Assembly (NCBI GenBank): GCA_012513545.1
Contig: JAAZCB010000562.1
Span: 1-5,652 of the forward strand
Reading direction: 5' to 3'
DNA from: Clostridiaceae bacterium
GTDB taxonomy: Bacteria > Bacillota_A > Clostridia > Acetivibrionales > Acetivibrionaceae
DNA: 5,652 nucleotides
Made by a program: the position numbers and the translations under genes. Shown here one piece after another: positions 1-5,652 of this stretch (within the stretch, counting starts at the first letter, position 1; each line of letters begins with the position of its first letter). The notes under the pieces were generated by a model. It did not search any database. It was not told the DNA's origin and worked only from the letters and a program-made list of their open reading frames with translations.

Positions 1-1639
1 TAAATGAATCTCTAACCGACTGAACCTCCTGGCTGTCTGAACCGTACAACAAGGTTGCTGCCTGAGTTACGGCACCTGAAAATTGCATAAAAGTCATATT
101 TTCAACAATGTAACCATCGTTTATTGCATCGTAGAAAATCTCCGCAAGTTTGCTATACCCTATACCTGCAACAGTATGATTGTTATGAGTTCCGCCATTT
201 GCTAAAAGATATGCTGCTTTAGTGATTACACCGCCGCCAAGATGTGGAAGGGGCTGCGCCTGAATATAATCAGTATAGTCGTCTATCTGAGGGCTCGCAC
301 AATCCCTCATTACTGTACCTGTATCTTCTCCGGCAGTCCAGTCAAAAACACCTTCATGAGGAATAAAGTACTCGCAAAGAGTACCAAAAACATCTGCCAC
401 ACCCTCATGTATGGCCCCATGTTCCGTGGAGGTTGAACTGTATGCCAAGCCTTCTGAAAACAATATACCATGAGTATACTCATGCCCGGCAATATCAAGA
501 GCTGCTGCAGTACCTTTCCCTGAAGGTCCGAGTCCGGTACAAAAACTTATTTCATTTGTAGTAGAATAGGCATTCACTCTATATGGATCATGCTTCAATA
601 TTCTTACCACAAGTGTCGATCCCTGGTCATCATTACCATTCCTGTAAAAAGGCGATGATCTGAAAAATTTTGATACCTTAGTCAGGTTGTTGTGAGCATC
701 CACACCATGTGTCTGATAATTATTTTTGGTTCCGGAATCGAAAAAGCTGTCATTCTCAGTAATTACAGGGCACAGAATCTGGCTGTTTTCAATATACCTA
801 AGACATGTCTCTACTTTCTCAGGACCACTTTTCAAATAAAATATATTGTTTGCATAATCCGCCATAATTTCCAGATTATTAACAACATTCCCTGACTGGC
901 CTATACCTGAGCCTGGTATAGGCTGTTCATAGGCAGCTATATTACTTTTCACCTCAATAATTGACAAATTATTGGCATCAACTATGTAGTCGGAATCAAT
1001 ACGGTGCTCCCCGCCAACTACTATCCTTACTCTATACGCATATACATAGTTTTCTCCAACGGGAAACAGTATTTTCTCCTGTTTAGGAGGCGTTTCATAC
1101 TTCGGTTCAAAGCCAAGGTCCTTTTCTATCGCCCTTATAACAGTCGCAGGATTAACTTTTGTTACAGGATTCAAGGGTATTACCCTTTGATCAATATCTT
1201 CAACAGAACTTCCGATTATGCATTCTATAACACCTTTTTTATTTACGTGAAAGTTCTTCTCCGTGCCATAAACAGGTGTTCCATTATACGTTTGGATCGT
1301 TTTAACTACATTTTTCGATTTTGAGTTACTATAATCCTTTACTATACTAAATTCTTTTTTTGAACTCTTCTCTGAATATAAAACTTTGCTTGCATTTGTC
1401 AACTTATCAGCTTTTTTGGATTCCAGCATACTGTTATAGTATTTTCTGACAATATTTTGTGCTGACATATTGGACTCTTCTGATAATTGTCCTAAAAGAA
1501 AGGTTGGGTTATCAACATTGTCAACGTACTTGATTATCGGCTCAAAAGTATCAATAGACTTAGCACAAACAGGAACAAAAGTATTAGCAAATATTCCAAG
1601 TGACAGTAATACACCAAAAATCTTTTTTGTAAACTTCAT
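1..1639 (-). CDS. Secreted thermolysin-family (M4) zinc metallopeptidase, 3' end cut by window
   Basis: Read on the minus strand from ATG at 1639, the frame stays open for 546 codons to the window edge. Residues 1-26 form a signal peptide: Lys-rich start, hydrophobic core, likely cleavage after Val-Cys-Ala26. An FTP-type propeptide segment (about 85-135, with the pattern YNGTPVYG) and a PepSY-like segment (about 155-230) follow; in M4 proteases this prodomain acts as chaperone and inhibitor. The mature enzyme probably begins near 238-250. Catalytic features seen are HEYTH at 386-390 (zinc ligands and general base Glu387), third zinc ligand Glu412 in HEGVAD, and His466 as counterpart of thermolysin His231. 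Asp382, Glu423, Asp433 and Glu438 match thermolysin's double-calcium site. Expected role: extracellular endopeptidase for protein scavenging. The segment before His466 is shorter than in thermolysin. The C-terminus (SVRDSF) matches the usual M4 end, so few residues may be missing, though an appended domain cannot be excluded. The start is supported by a Shine-Dalgarno 9 nt upstream. Confidence 0.95.
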   Translation of the reverse strand, partial: MKFTKKIFGVLLSLGIFANTFVPVCAKSIDTFEPIIKYVDNVDNPTFLLGQLSEESNMSAQNIVRKYYNSMLESKKADKLTNASKVLYSEKSSKKEFSIVKDYSNSKSKNVVKTIQTYNGTPVYGTEKNFHVNKKGVIECIIGSSVEDIDQRVIPLNPVTKVNPATVIRAIEKDLGFEPKYETPPKQEKILFPVGENYVYAYRVRIVVGGEHRIDSDYIVDANNLSIIEVKSNIAAYEQPIPGSGIGQSGNVVNNLEIMADYANNIFYLKSGPEKVETCLRYIENSQILCPVITENDSFFDSGTKNNYQTHGVDAHNNLTKVSKFFRSSPFYRNGNDDQGSTLVVRILKHDPYRVNAYSTTNEISFCTGLGPSGKGTAAALDIAGHEYTHGILFSEGLAYSSTSTEHGAIHEGVADVFGTLCEYFIPHEGVFDWTAGEDTGTVMRDCASPQIDDYTDYIQAQPLPHLGGGVITKAAYLLANGGTHNNHTVAGIGYSKLAEIFYDAINDGYIVENMTFMQFSGAVTQAATLLYGSDSQEVQSVRDSF

Positions 1640-1648
1640 TTTTTTCAA

Positions 1649-1656
1649 CTCCCCTT
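1649..1656 (-). promoter_or_regulatory. Ribosome-binding site of the M4 peptidase gene
   Basis: On the minus strand the sequence AAGGGGAG lies 9 nt before the ATG at 1639. It resembles the anti-16S consensus and is followed by an A-rich spacer. It fixes the start codon directly before a good signal peptide. A perfect TATAAT on the minus strand (1664-1659) lies immediately upstream, but it is too close to the ribosome-binding site to be a -10 box for this message. Confidence 0.75.
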
Positions 1657-1748
1657 AAATTATAGTATTTTTTGTTGATTTTCTTTTATGGTATATCCAA
1701 AGTTCCAATACATGAAACATTATCAAATTAAATAATATGCATATTTGT

Positions 1749-1770
1749 AGAAACTCTGAACAAAGTTTCT
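1749..1770. repeat. Short inverted repeat (7-bp arms)
   Basis: AGAAACT at 1749-1755 and AGTTTCT at 1764-1770 are perfectly complementary, separated by 8 nt. No T-tract follows on either strand, so it is not an intrinsic terminator. It lies about 110 bp upstream of the peptidase start and could be part of that gene's upstream control region, but short AT-rich inverted repeats also arise by chance. Confidence 0.35.
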
Positions 1771-1779
1771 TTGAGAAAT

Positions 1780-1804
1780 GACTTTGTAAAATTCGTTACA
1801 AGTC
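1780..1804. repeat. Operator-like palindrome upstream of the peptidase gene
   Basis: The core is TTGTAA (1784-1789), a 6-nt spacer, and TTACAA (1796-1801), a perfect dyad. The outer bases GACT and GTC extend it to 9 paired positions with one extra T in the left arm. The dyad is typical in size for a dimeric helix-turn-helix regulator site. It lies about 145 bp upstream of the peptidase start, on the upstream side of any promoter of that gene. I could not match it to a named regulator: it is not the Rex, CodY or CcpA consensus as I know them. Confidence 0.4.
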
Positions 1805-2029
1805 GTATATGTTGCAAACCCAACTAAAACGAACAGGTTTTCACCTTAACCAGAAAAAAATAAGATATGGATCACGAATACCAATTATTGTTTTCCAATA
1901 TATTTATCCATAAAATAACCCCATTAAAAAATATGAACAGGATTTGAATCCCAAATAAAACTATAAACTGTTTTTCTCTATGTCTGTCTCTCTGTTAAAC
2001 TAATATTTGTTCACGCGCATATTATTTAT

Positions 2030-2077
2030 ATATTGTTCCACGTTATATTATTAAAGGTAAATATAACCTAACAATAT
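2030..2077. repeat. Nested inverted repeat (8 + 7 bp arms) upstream of the phosphofructokinase gene
   Basis: Outer arms ATATTGTT (2030-2037) and AACAATAT (2070-2077) enclose inner arms GTTATAT (2042-2048) and ATATAAC (2061-2067). The arms are joined by a 4-nt/2-nt internal loop and capped by a 12-nt loop, giving a single 15-bp imperfect hairpin. No T-tract follows on either strand, so terminator function is unlikely. It lies about 170 bp before the phosphofructokinase start, upstream of the better promoter candidate, and could be a protein-binding dyad or a remnant structure. Confidence 0.45.
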
Positions 2078-2142
2078 TAAACACCAAAATAACAATAATG
2101 TCAATAATTTTTTACTAATCTCAACTCATAAAATTGTTTAAG

Positions 2143-2171
2143 TTGAATTGCTTTTTACGCTTTGTTATGTT
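2143..2171 (+). promoter_or_regulatory. Candidate sigma-A promoter for the phosphofructokinase gene
   Basis: TTGAAT at 2143-2148 and TATGTT at 2166-2171 are separated by 17 bp. Each matches four of six consensus bases. Transcription would start near 2178, leaving a leader of roughly 65 nt. A perfect TTGACA also occurs at 2193-2198, but the best box downstream of it, TATATT at 2221-2226, is 22 bp away and would place the start site at or inside the ribosome-binding site. Neither choice is certain. Confidence 0.35.
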
Positions 2172-2228
2172 ATATTTTTATTTGATTGTTTTTTGACATA
2201 ATAGGCTTACTAATTCTACATATATTTT

Positions 2229-2236
2229 AAAGGAGG
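2229..2236 (+). promoter_or_regulatory. Ribosome-binding site of the phosphofructokinase gene
   Basis: AAAGGAGG lies 8 nt before the ATG at 2245. This is a near-perfect Shine-Dalgarno with ideal spacing and indicates a strongly translated, highly expressed gene. It fixes the start codon. Confidence 0.9.
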
Positions 2237-2244
2237 TTATTATT

Positions 2245-3480
2245 ATGAGCCGTTTGGAAGGTGCATGTATTTTCGGACAATCAGGCGGTCCGACATCAGT
2301 TATTAACGCAAGTGCTGCCGGAGTTATCCAGGAAGCGTTGAAGCAGGATTGTATTACAGCTGTTTATGGTGCAGCACATGGTATCAAGGGTATTCTTGAT
2401 GAAAAATTTTATGATATGAGCAAGGAAGATCCGTATGAGCTTGATCTTTTAAAGACTACGCCATCTTCTGCACTCGGTTCTGTAAGATACAAGCTTAAGA
2501 GTGCAGATGAAGATGAAACAGATTATAAAAGACTTCTTGAAGTATTTAAGAAATATAATATAAGATATTTCTTCTACAACGGTGGAAATGACTCAATGGA
2601 TACTTGCAACAAGGTAAGCAAATATATGCAAAAAGTTGGTTATGAATGCAGAGTAATGGGTGTTCCCAAGACAATAGACAATGATCTTTGGGGAACAGAC
2701 CACTGTCCGGGTTACGGTAGTGCCGCAAAATATATTGCCACTTCAACAATGGAAGTATTCCATGATGCAAGGGTTTATGATACAGGCATGATAACTGTTC
2801 TTGAAGTTATGGGAAGAAATGCAGGATGGCTTACTGCTGCAACAGCTCTTGCCGCTCATAAGGGTAATGGTCCTGACCTTATATATCTTCCTGAGCTTAC
2901 TTTTAATATGGACAAGTTCCTTGAAGAAACAAGTAAAGTATATAAGCAACAAGGTAAGGTTATCATTGCTGTTTCTGAAGGATGCAAGGATGAAAACGGT
3001 AAATATATTGCTGAAGGAGGGACAAAAGACTCCTTCGGACACGCTCAACTAGGAGGAGCTGCTGCTACTCTGGCTAACATTGCAAAGGAAAAGTTGGGTG
3101 CAAAAGTAAGAGGAATCGAATTCAGTCTTCTTCAGAGATGTGCAGCTCACGTTGCTTCCCAGACTGACGTAAATGAGTCTTACATGGCTGGCCAATCAGC
3201 AGTAAAATATGCAGTTGAAGGCAAAACTGACTACATGGTAGCTTTTGAAAGAGCTGAAGGCAATGATTACAAGTGTAACATAAAACTCATCAATCTTACT
3301 GACGTTGCCAATACCGAAAAGAAGATACCAAGAGAATGGGTCAATAAAGAAGGTAATGGTCTAACTTCCGACTTCATCAAATATGCTCTTCCATTGATAC
3401 AGGGCGAATCAAAGCCTGCTCTGGAAGACGGTCTTCCTAGATTTGCAAAGCTTAAAAAGGTTCTGGCTGCGCAAAAATAA
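2245..3480 (+). CDS. pfp: Pyrophosphate-type 6-phosphofructokinase
   Basis: The 411-residue protein belongs to the phosphofructokinase A family and should interconvert fructose 6-phosphate and fructose 1,6-bisphosphate in the cytoplasm. The phosphoryl-donor loop begins with GQSGGPTSVINA (11-22). GGNDS lies at 113-117, where ATP enzymes such as E. coli PfkA have GGDGS; the Asp116 side chain in place of Gly is the established mark of pyrophosphate use. PKTIDND (141-147) supplies Lys142, also diagnostic of the PPi type (Gly in E. coli), and catalytic base Asp145. MGRN (189-192) is the fructose 6-phosphate binding motif. Length fits the roughly 400-residue PPi clade and exceeds the 320-residue ATP enzymes. 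PPi-dependence is inferred from these residues. The first Asp of GGDDS is Asn115 here. No terminator follows the stop codon; the pflB promoter starts 3 bp downstream. The enzyme is usually reversible and not allosterically controlled. Confidence 0.95.
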   Translation: MSRLEGACIFGQSGGPTSVINASAAGVIQEALKQDCITAVYGAAHGIKGILDEKFYDMSKEDPYELDLLKTTPSSALGSVRYKLKSADEDETDYKRLLEVFKKYNIRYFFYNGGNDSMDTCNKVSKYMQKVGYECRVMGVPKTIDNDLWGTDHCPGYGSAAKYIATSTMEVFHDARVYDTGMITVLEVMGRNAGWLTAATALAAHKGNGPDLIYLPELTFNMDKFLEETSKVYKQQGKVIIAVSEGCKDENGKYIAEGGTKDSFGHAQLGGAAATLANIAKEKLGAKVRGIEFSLLQRCAAHVASQTDVNESYMAGQSAVKYAVEGKTDYMVAFERAEGNDYKCNIKLINLTDVANTEKKIPREWVNKEGNGLTSDFIKYALPLIQGESKPALEDGLPRFAKLKKVLAAQK

Positions 3481-3483
3481 AGG

Positions 3484-3513
3484 TTGACATTAGTATTTGC
3501 AATGAATTATACT
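3484..3513 (+). promoter_or_regulatory. Sigma-A promoter of the pflB transcription unit
   Basis: A perfect TTGACA (3484-3489) and TATACT (3508-3513, five of six consensus bases) are separated by 18 bp. The -35 box begins 3 bp after the phosphofructokinase stop codon. Transcription would start near 3520, about 25 nt before the first paired base of the riboswitch. That is the right place to produce a complete aptamer, which strengthens the call. The leader would be about 283 nt. Confidence 0.75.
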
Positions 3514-3544
3514 TAAAATTGATAGACAACATAAGACTTAATAG

Positions 3545-3611
3545 ATCATACGACTGGCGGAAGTGGAGTTAACCACATGGAGTATGATTTTAAAGAGCCG
3601 ACCGCCTGGGT
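3545..3611 (+). ncRNA. ZTP/ZMP riboswitch (pfl motif) aptamer
   Basis: P1 is formed by ATCATAC (3545-3551) with GTATGAT (3582-3588). P2 is GTGG (3563-3566) with CCAC (3573-3576), between the conserved GGAAG and ATGGAGTATGA-type strands. The 3' subdomain AGCCGACCGCCTGGG (3596-3610) follows after a short linker. GGCGG (3556-3560) is exactly complementary to CCGCC (3602-3606), forming the family's pseudoknot. In the clostridial pfl riboswitch I recall, this pair is GACGG/CCGUC, so the pairing covaries. The family senses the purine intermediate ZMP (AICAR) or ZTP, which accumulates when 10-formyl-tetrahydrofolate is low. Its position in the pflB leader matches the gene class for which the motif was named. 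The outermost P3 pair appears to be G3597-T3611, a wobble. Confidence 0.95.
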
Positions 3612-3643
3612 AATGTAAGTGTACTCAGGCGGTCGTTTGTTTT
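3599..3643 (+). terminator. Riboswitch-controlled intrinsic terminator of pflB
   Basis: Strand 3599-3612 pairs with 3622-3635: 14 continuous base pairs including one G-U, with a 9-nt loop. TTTGTTTT follows at 3636-3643. The 5' arm contains the CCGCC that forms the aptamer pseudoknot, so a ligand-stabilised aptamer and the complete terminator hairpin exclude each other. This gives an ON switch: without ZMP/ZTP transcription ends here, with ligand it proceeds into pflB. The T-tract is interrupted by a G, which may allow some basal read-through. It is also the first terminator after the phosphofructokinase gene. Confidence 0.93.
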
Positions 3644-3659
3644 GTGAAAAAGTAACAAT

Positions 3660-3707
3660 TGCTGTTTAATATAGTTATTTTCAGGGAATTGATTATATTA
3701 TACAGCA
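3660..3707 (+). repeat. Second hairpin in the pflB leader, function unknown
   Basis: Strand 3660-3673 (TGCTGTTTAATATA) pairs with 3694-3707 (TATATTATACAGCA) with a single T-T mismatch, giving 13 pairs around a 20-nt loop that could shorten by further pairing. It begins 16 nt after the terminator T-tract. The sequence after it is A-rich, not T-rich, so it is not a second intrinsic terminator. It would be transcribed only when the riboswitch is ON. Possible roles are protection of the pflB mRNA 5' end, an RNA-processing site, or a DNA dyad bound by a regulator. Confidence 0.5.
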
Positions 3708-3788
3708 GATAAAAGTCAAAGCAAATGAATATACCCATCCTTAAGTTAATTTGCTAAAAAAAAAGCAGCAACCGCCAATCATCGTATC

Positions 3789-3794
3789 AGGAGG
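3789..3794 (+). promoter_or_regulatory. Ribosome-binding site of pflB
   Basis: AGGAGG lies 8 nt before the ATG at 3803. It is a perfect Shine-Dalgarno core at ideal spacing and fixes the start. A run of nine A residues (3756-3764) precedes it, which would keep the region open for ribosome entry. Confidence 0.9.
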
Positions 3795-3802
3795 TATTTA
3801 TA

Positions 3803-5652
3803 ATGTTTGAAGAAGCCTGGGACAATTTTTCAAGTGGTAATTGGCAAAATAAAATAGATGTCAGGGATTTCATAATCAAAAACTATTCTCCTTATGAAGG
3901 CTCTGAAGAATTTTTGCAGTGCTCCAGTATAAAAACAAAAAAATTGTGGAGTAAATGTAAAAAACTAATAAGGGAAGAATATTTGAAAAATGGGGTATAT
4001 AATGTTGATACAAGAACTGTATCCGGAATTACAAGTCATGCTCCTGGTTATATAGATGAAAGATATGAGGTAATCAAAGGACTTCAGACTGATAAGCCCT
4101 TAAAACGTGCTGTCGTCCCCTTTGGTGGCATTAGAATGGCAAAGCAGGCTTGTGAAAAATATGATTACAAGCTCTCTCCAAAAGTAACTGAAGTTTTTGA
4201 AAAATTCCGTAAAACTCATAACGACGGAGTTTTTGGAGCATATACCGATGAAATGAAAAAAGCAAGGAAGTGCGGTGTTATAACAGGACTTCCGGATGCT
4301 TACGGACGAGGCAGAATAATCGGTGATTATAGAAGGGTTGCTCTGTATGGGGTAAACATGTTAATTGAAGAAAAGAAGAATGACTTGAAAGTTCTCCTTA
4401 ATCTGGATATGAATGAAGAGATTATACGCCTCAGGGAAGAAGTTCACGAACAGATTAAGTCTCTTGAAGAACTGGCTCAAATGGCATCGTCATATGGTTA
4501 TAACATAACTGTCCCTGCAAAAGATGCCACAGAAGCAGTTCAGTGGACATATTTCGCCTTTCTTGCCTCAATAAAGGAAACTAACGGCGCCGCAAACTCT
4601 CTGGGAAGAGTCAGCACTTTTCTTGATATATATATTGAGAGGGATTTACAGCTTGGAAAGCTTACGGAAATTGAAGCACAGGAACTGATTGATCAGTTTG
4701 TCATCAAGCTCAGGTTTATCAGACATCTTAGAACTCCTGACTATAATGAGCTTTTTGCAGGAGATCCTGTTTGGATAACAGAATCTTTAGGAGGCTTAAG
4801 TGAAGATGGCAGACATATGGTAACCAAAACATCCTTCCGCTTCCTGCAAACCCTGTTTAACCTCGGACCTTCCCCGGAACCGAACATTACAATCCTTTGG
4901 TCGGAACAGCTCCCCCGGAGCTTTAAAAAGTTTTGCGCAAAGGTCTCAATGGTTACAAGTGCCATACAGTACGAAAATGATGATATAATGCGGCCTATAT
5001 ATAATGATGACTACGGTATATCCTGTTGTGTATCAGCTATGCGACTGGGCAAGGACATGCAGTATTTCGGAGCCAGGTGTAATCTCCCGAAACTTCTGCT
5101 TCTTGCATTAAACGGAGGAAAAGACGAAATATCAGGCGAACAGGTGGCTCCTGTTTCTGAGGCATACACCGATGAATACCTTGATTACAACAAGGTCATT
5201 CAAAAATTCAAGAATCTTCAGAAATGGCTTACAAGACTCTATGTAAACACAATGAATGTTATTCATTTTATGCATGACAAATATGCATATGAACGCCTTA
5301 TGATGGCTCTCCACGATACAGAAGTAGAAAGGCTTATGGCCTTTGGAATCGCAGGACTTTCAGTTCTTGCCGATTCACTGAGTGCAATTAAGTACACTTA
5401 TGTCAAAGCGATACGTGATGAAAGAGGGTTAATCGTTGACTTCGAAGTTAAGGGTGATTACCCTCAGTTTGGCAATGATGATGACAGGGTTGACAGTATA
5501 GTTGTCGATATAGTAAAGGATTTTATCAGGGATCTGAAATTGTGCAATACTTATAGAAATGCCAAACATACATTGTCCATCCTGACCATAACTTCAAATG
5601 TCGTGTACGGCAAGAAAACAGGCTCAACTCCTGACGGCAGAAAAAAAGGTGA
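3803..5652 (+). CDS. pflB: Pyruvate formate-lyase (formate C-acetyltransferase), 3' end cut by window
   Basis: The frame runs 616 codons to the window edge without a stop. PFL is a cytoplasmic glycyl-radical enzyme that converts pyruvate and CoA to acetyl-CoA and formate under anaerobic conditions. The N-terminal region ([13 protein letters not shown], residues 12-24) and PFGGIRMAK (about 108-116) are typical of the family. The catalytic pair Cys408-Cys409 lies in ISCCVSAM and corresponds to Cys418-Cys419 of the E. coli enzyme; Arg425 in GARCN corresponds to its substrate-binding Arg435. The visible part ends in [11 protein letters not shown], matching E. coli near residue 620. About 125 residues, including the radical glycine loop (RVSGYA), should follow outside the window. 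Expression is under the ZTP riboswitch in the leader. An activating enzyme gene (pflA) would be expected downstream. Differences from E. coli near the active site are Ala412 for Pro and Cys426 for Ala. Confidence 0.97.
   Translation, partial: MFEEAWDNFSSGNWQNKIDVRDFIIKNYSPYEGSEEFLQCSSIKTKKLWSKCKKLIREEYLKNGVYNVDTRTVSGITSHAPGYIDERYEVIKGLQTDKPLKRAVVPFGGIRMAKQACEKYDYKLSPKVTEVFEKFRKTHNDGVFGAYTDEMKKARKCGVITGLPDAYGRGRIIGDYRRVALYGVNMLIEEKKNDLKVLLNLDMNEEIIRLREEVHEQIKSLEELAQMASSYGYNITVPAKDATEAVQWTYFAFLASIKETNGAANSLGRVSTFLDIYIERDLQLGKLTEIEAQELIDQFVIKLRFIRHLRTPDYNELFAGDPVWITESLGGLSEDGRHMVTKTSFRFLQTLFNLGPSPEPNITILWSEQLPRSFKKFCAKVSMVTSAIQYENDDIMRPIYNDDYGISCCVSAMRLGKDMQYFGARCNLPKLLLLALNGGKDEISGEQVAPVSEAYTDEYLDYNKVIQKFKNLQKWLTRLYVNTMNVIHFMHDKYAYERLMMALHDTEVERLMAFGIAGLSVLADSLSAIKYTYVKAIRDERGLIVDFEVKGDYPQFGNDDDRVDSIVVDIVKDFIRDLKLCNTYRNAKHTLSILTITSNVVYGKKTGSTPDGRKKG

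Larger units (their letters stand above)
1640..2244. other. AT-rich divergent intergenic region without a recognisable gene
   Basis: This 605-bp stretch separates the minus-strand peptidase from the plus-strand phosphofructokinase. It is strongly AT-rich and has stops in all frames, with no plausible ribosome-binding site plus ORF. It should contain the promoters of both genes. Three inverted repeats are visible (1749-1770, 1780-1804, 2030-2077) and are listed separately. No tRNA, no mobile-element terminal repeats and no T-tract terminator were seen. The length is generous for a divergent promoter region, so a small RNA or extended regulatory region is possible, but nothing seen identifies one. 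Confidence 0.7.

Noticed and set aside
242..1658. Plus-strand ORFs of 62-106 codons within the peptidase region
   Set aside because: They lie antisense to a well-supported M4 peptidase, lack ribosome-binding sites and show no recognisable protein motifs.
1659..1664. Perfect TATAAT on the minus strand as -10 box of the peptidase gene
   Set aside because: It would start transcription inside the ribosome-binding site, and no -35 box is visible at the right distance. A chance match in AT-rich DNA is more likely.
2007..2034. TTGTTC-N16-TATATT as a promoter
   Set aside because: The -35 box matches only three of six bases, and the -10 lies in a generally AT-rich palindrome, so it cannot be told from background.
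1640..2244. CRISPR array, insertion sequence or tRNA in the long intergenic region
   Set aside because: No regularly spaced repeats, no terminal inverted repeats with a transposase and no cloverleaf-forming sequence were found on reading through it.
2546..3052. Short ORFs on both strands inside the phosphofructokinase gene
   Set aside because: They are out-of-frame shadows of a complete, motif-supported gene.
3720..3755. Inverted repeat AGCAAAT/ATTTGCT before the A-tract
   Set aside because: There are seven AT-rich pairs with a 22-nt loop. It is too weak to claim as a functional hairpin, and the following run is A, so it is no terminator on the plus strand.
3725..3757. Ten-codon leader ORF (ATG at 3725, stop TAA at 3755) in the pflB leader
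   Set aside because: It has no ribosome-binding site, no run of regulatory codons and no alternative hairpins tied to its translation. The riboswitch already explains the leader.
4741..5314. Minus-strand ORFs of 60-74 codons inside pflB
   Set aside because: They are antisense to the conserved catalytic region of pyruvate formate-lyase, with no start signals or motifs.

Overview
The window looks like chromosomal DNA of a low-G+C anaerobic Firmicute of the class Clostridia. The evidence is AT-rich intergenic DNA, strong AGGAGG-type ribosome-binding sites, a pyrophosphate-type phosphofructokinase, a glycyl-radical pyruvate formate-lyase, and a ZTP riboswitch of the type known from clostridial pfl genes. 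A cellulolytic genus such as Ruminiclostridium or Acetivibrio is possible, but the sequence alone does not settle it.

Layout. (1) Positions 1-1639, minus strand: a secreted thermolysin-family (M4) zinc metallopeptidase with signal peptide, FTP/PepSY propeptide and catalytic domain; the last few residues or any appended domain lie beyond the left edge. (2) Positions 1640-2244: a 605-bp AT-rich divergent intergenic region with no convincing gene, holding the promoter regions of both flanking genes and three inverted repeats of unknown role. (3) Positions 2245-3480, plus strand: a complete PPi-type 6-phosphofructokinase (411 residues). (4) Positions 3481-3802: a regulated leader holding a consensus-like sigma-A promoter only 3 bp after the phosphofructokinase stop, a ZTP/ZMP (pfl motif) riboswitch aptamer whose 3' part overlaps an intrinsic terminator, a second unexplained hairpin, and a strong ribosome-binding site. 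(5) Positions 3803 to the right edge, plus strand: pflB, 616 codons, with the catalytic Cys-Cys pair present and the C-terminal glycyl-radical loop cut off by the window end.

How the parts work together. The two complete or nearly complete metabolic genes sit at the upper and lower ends of fermentative glycolysis: reversible PPi-dependent phosphorylation of fructose 6-phosphate, then non-oxidative cleavage of pyruvate to acetyl-CoA and formate. The riboswitch ties pflB to one-carbon status: ZMP/ZTP accumulates when 10-formyl-tetrahydrofolate is short, and ligand binding should prevent termination, so more PFL makes more formate for the folate pool. No separate terminator is visible between the phosphofructokinase gene and the pflB leader, so the riboswitch terminator may also limit read-through from the upstream gene. 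The protease is divergently transcribed and has no evident functional link.

No wholly new system is evident. The best items are the riboswitch-controlled pflB leader with its extra, unexplained RNA structure, the terminator-sharing arrangement, and the divergent active-site surroundings of the M4 peptidase.
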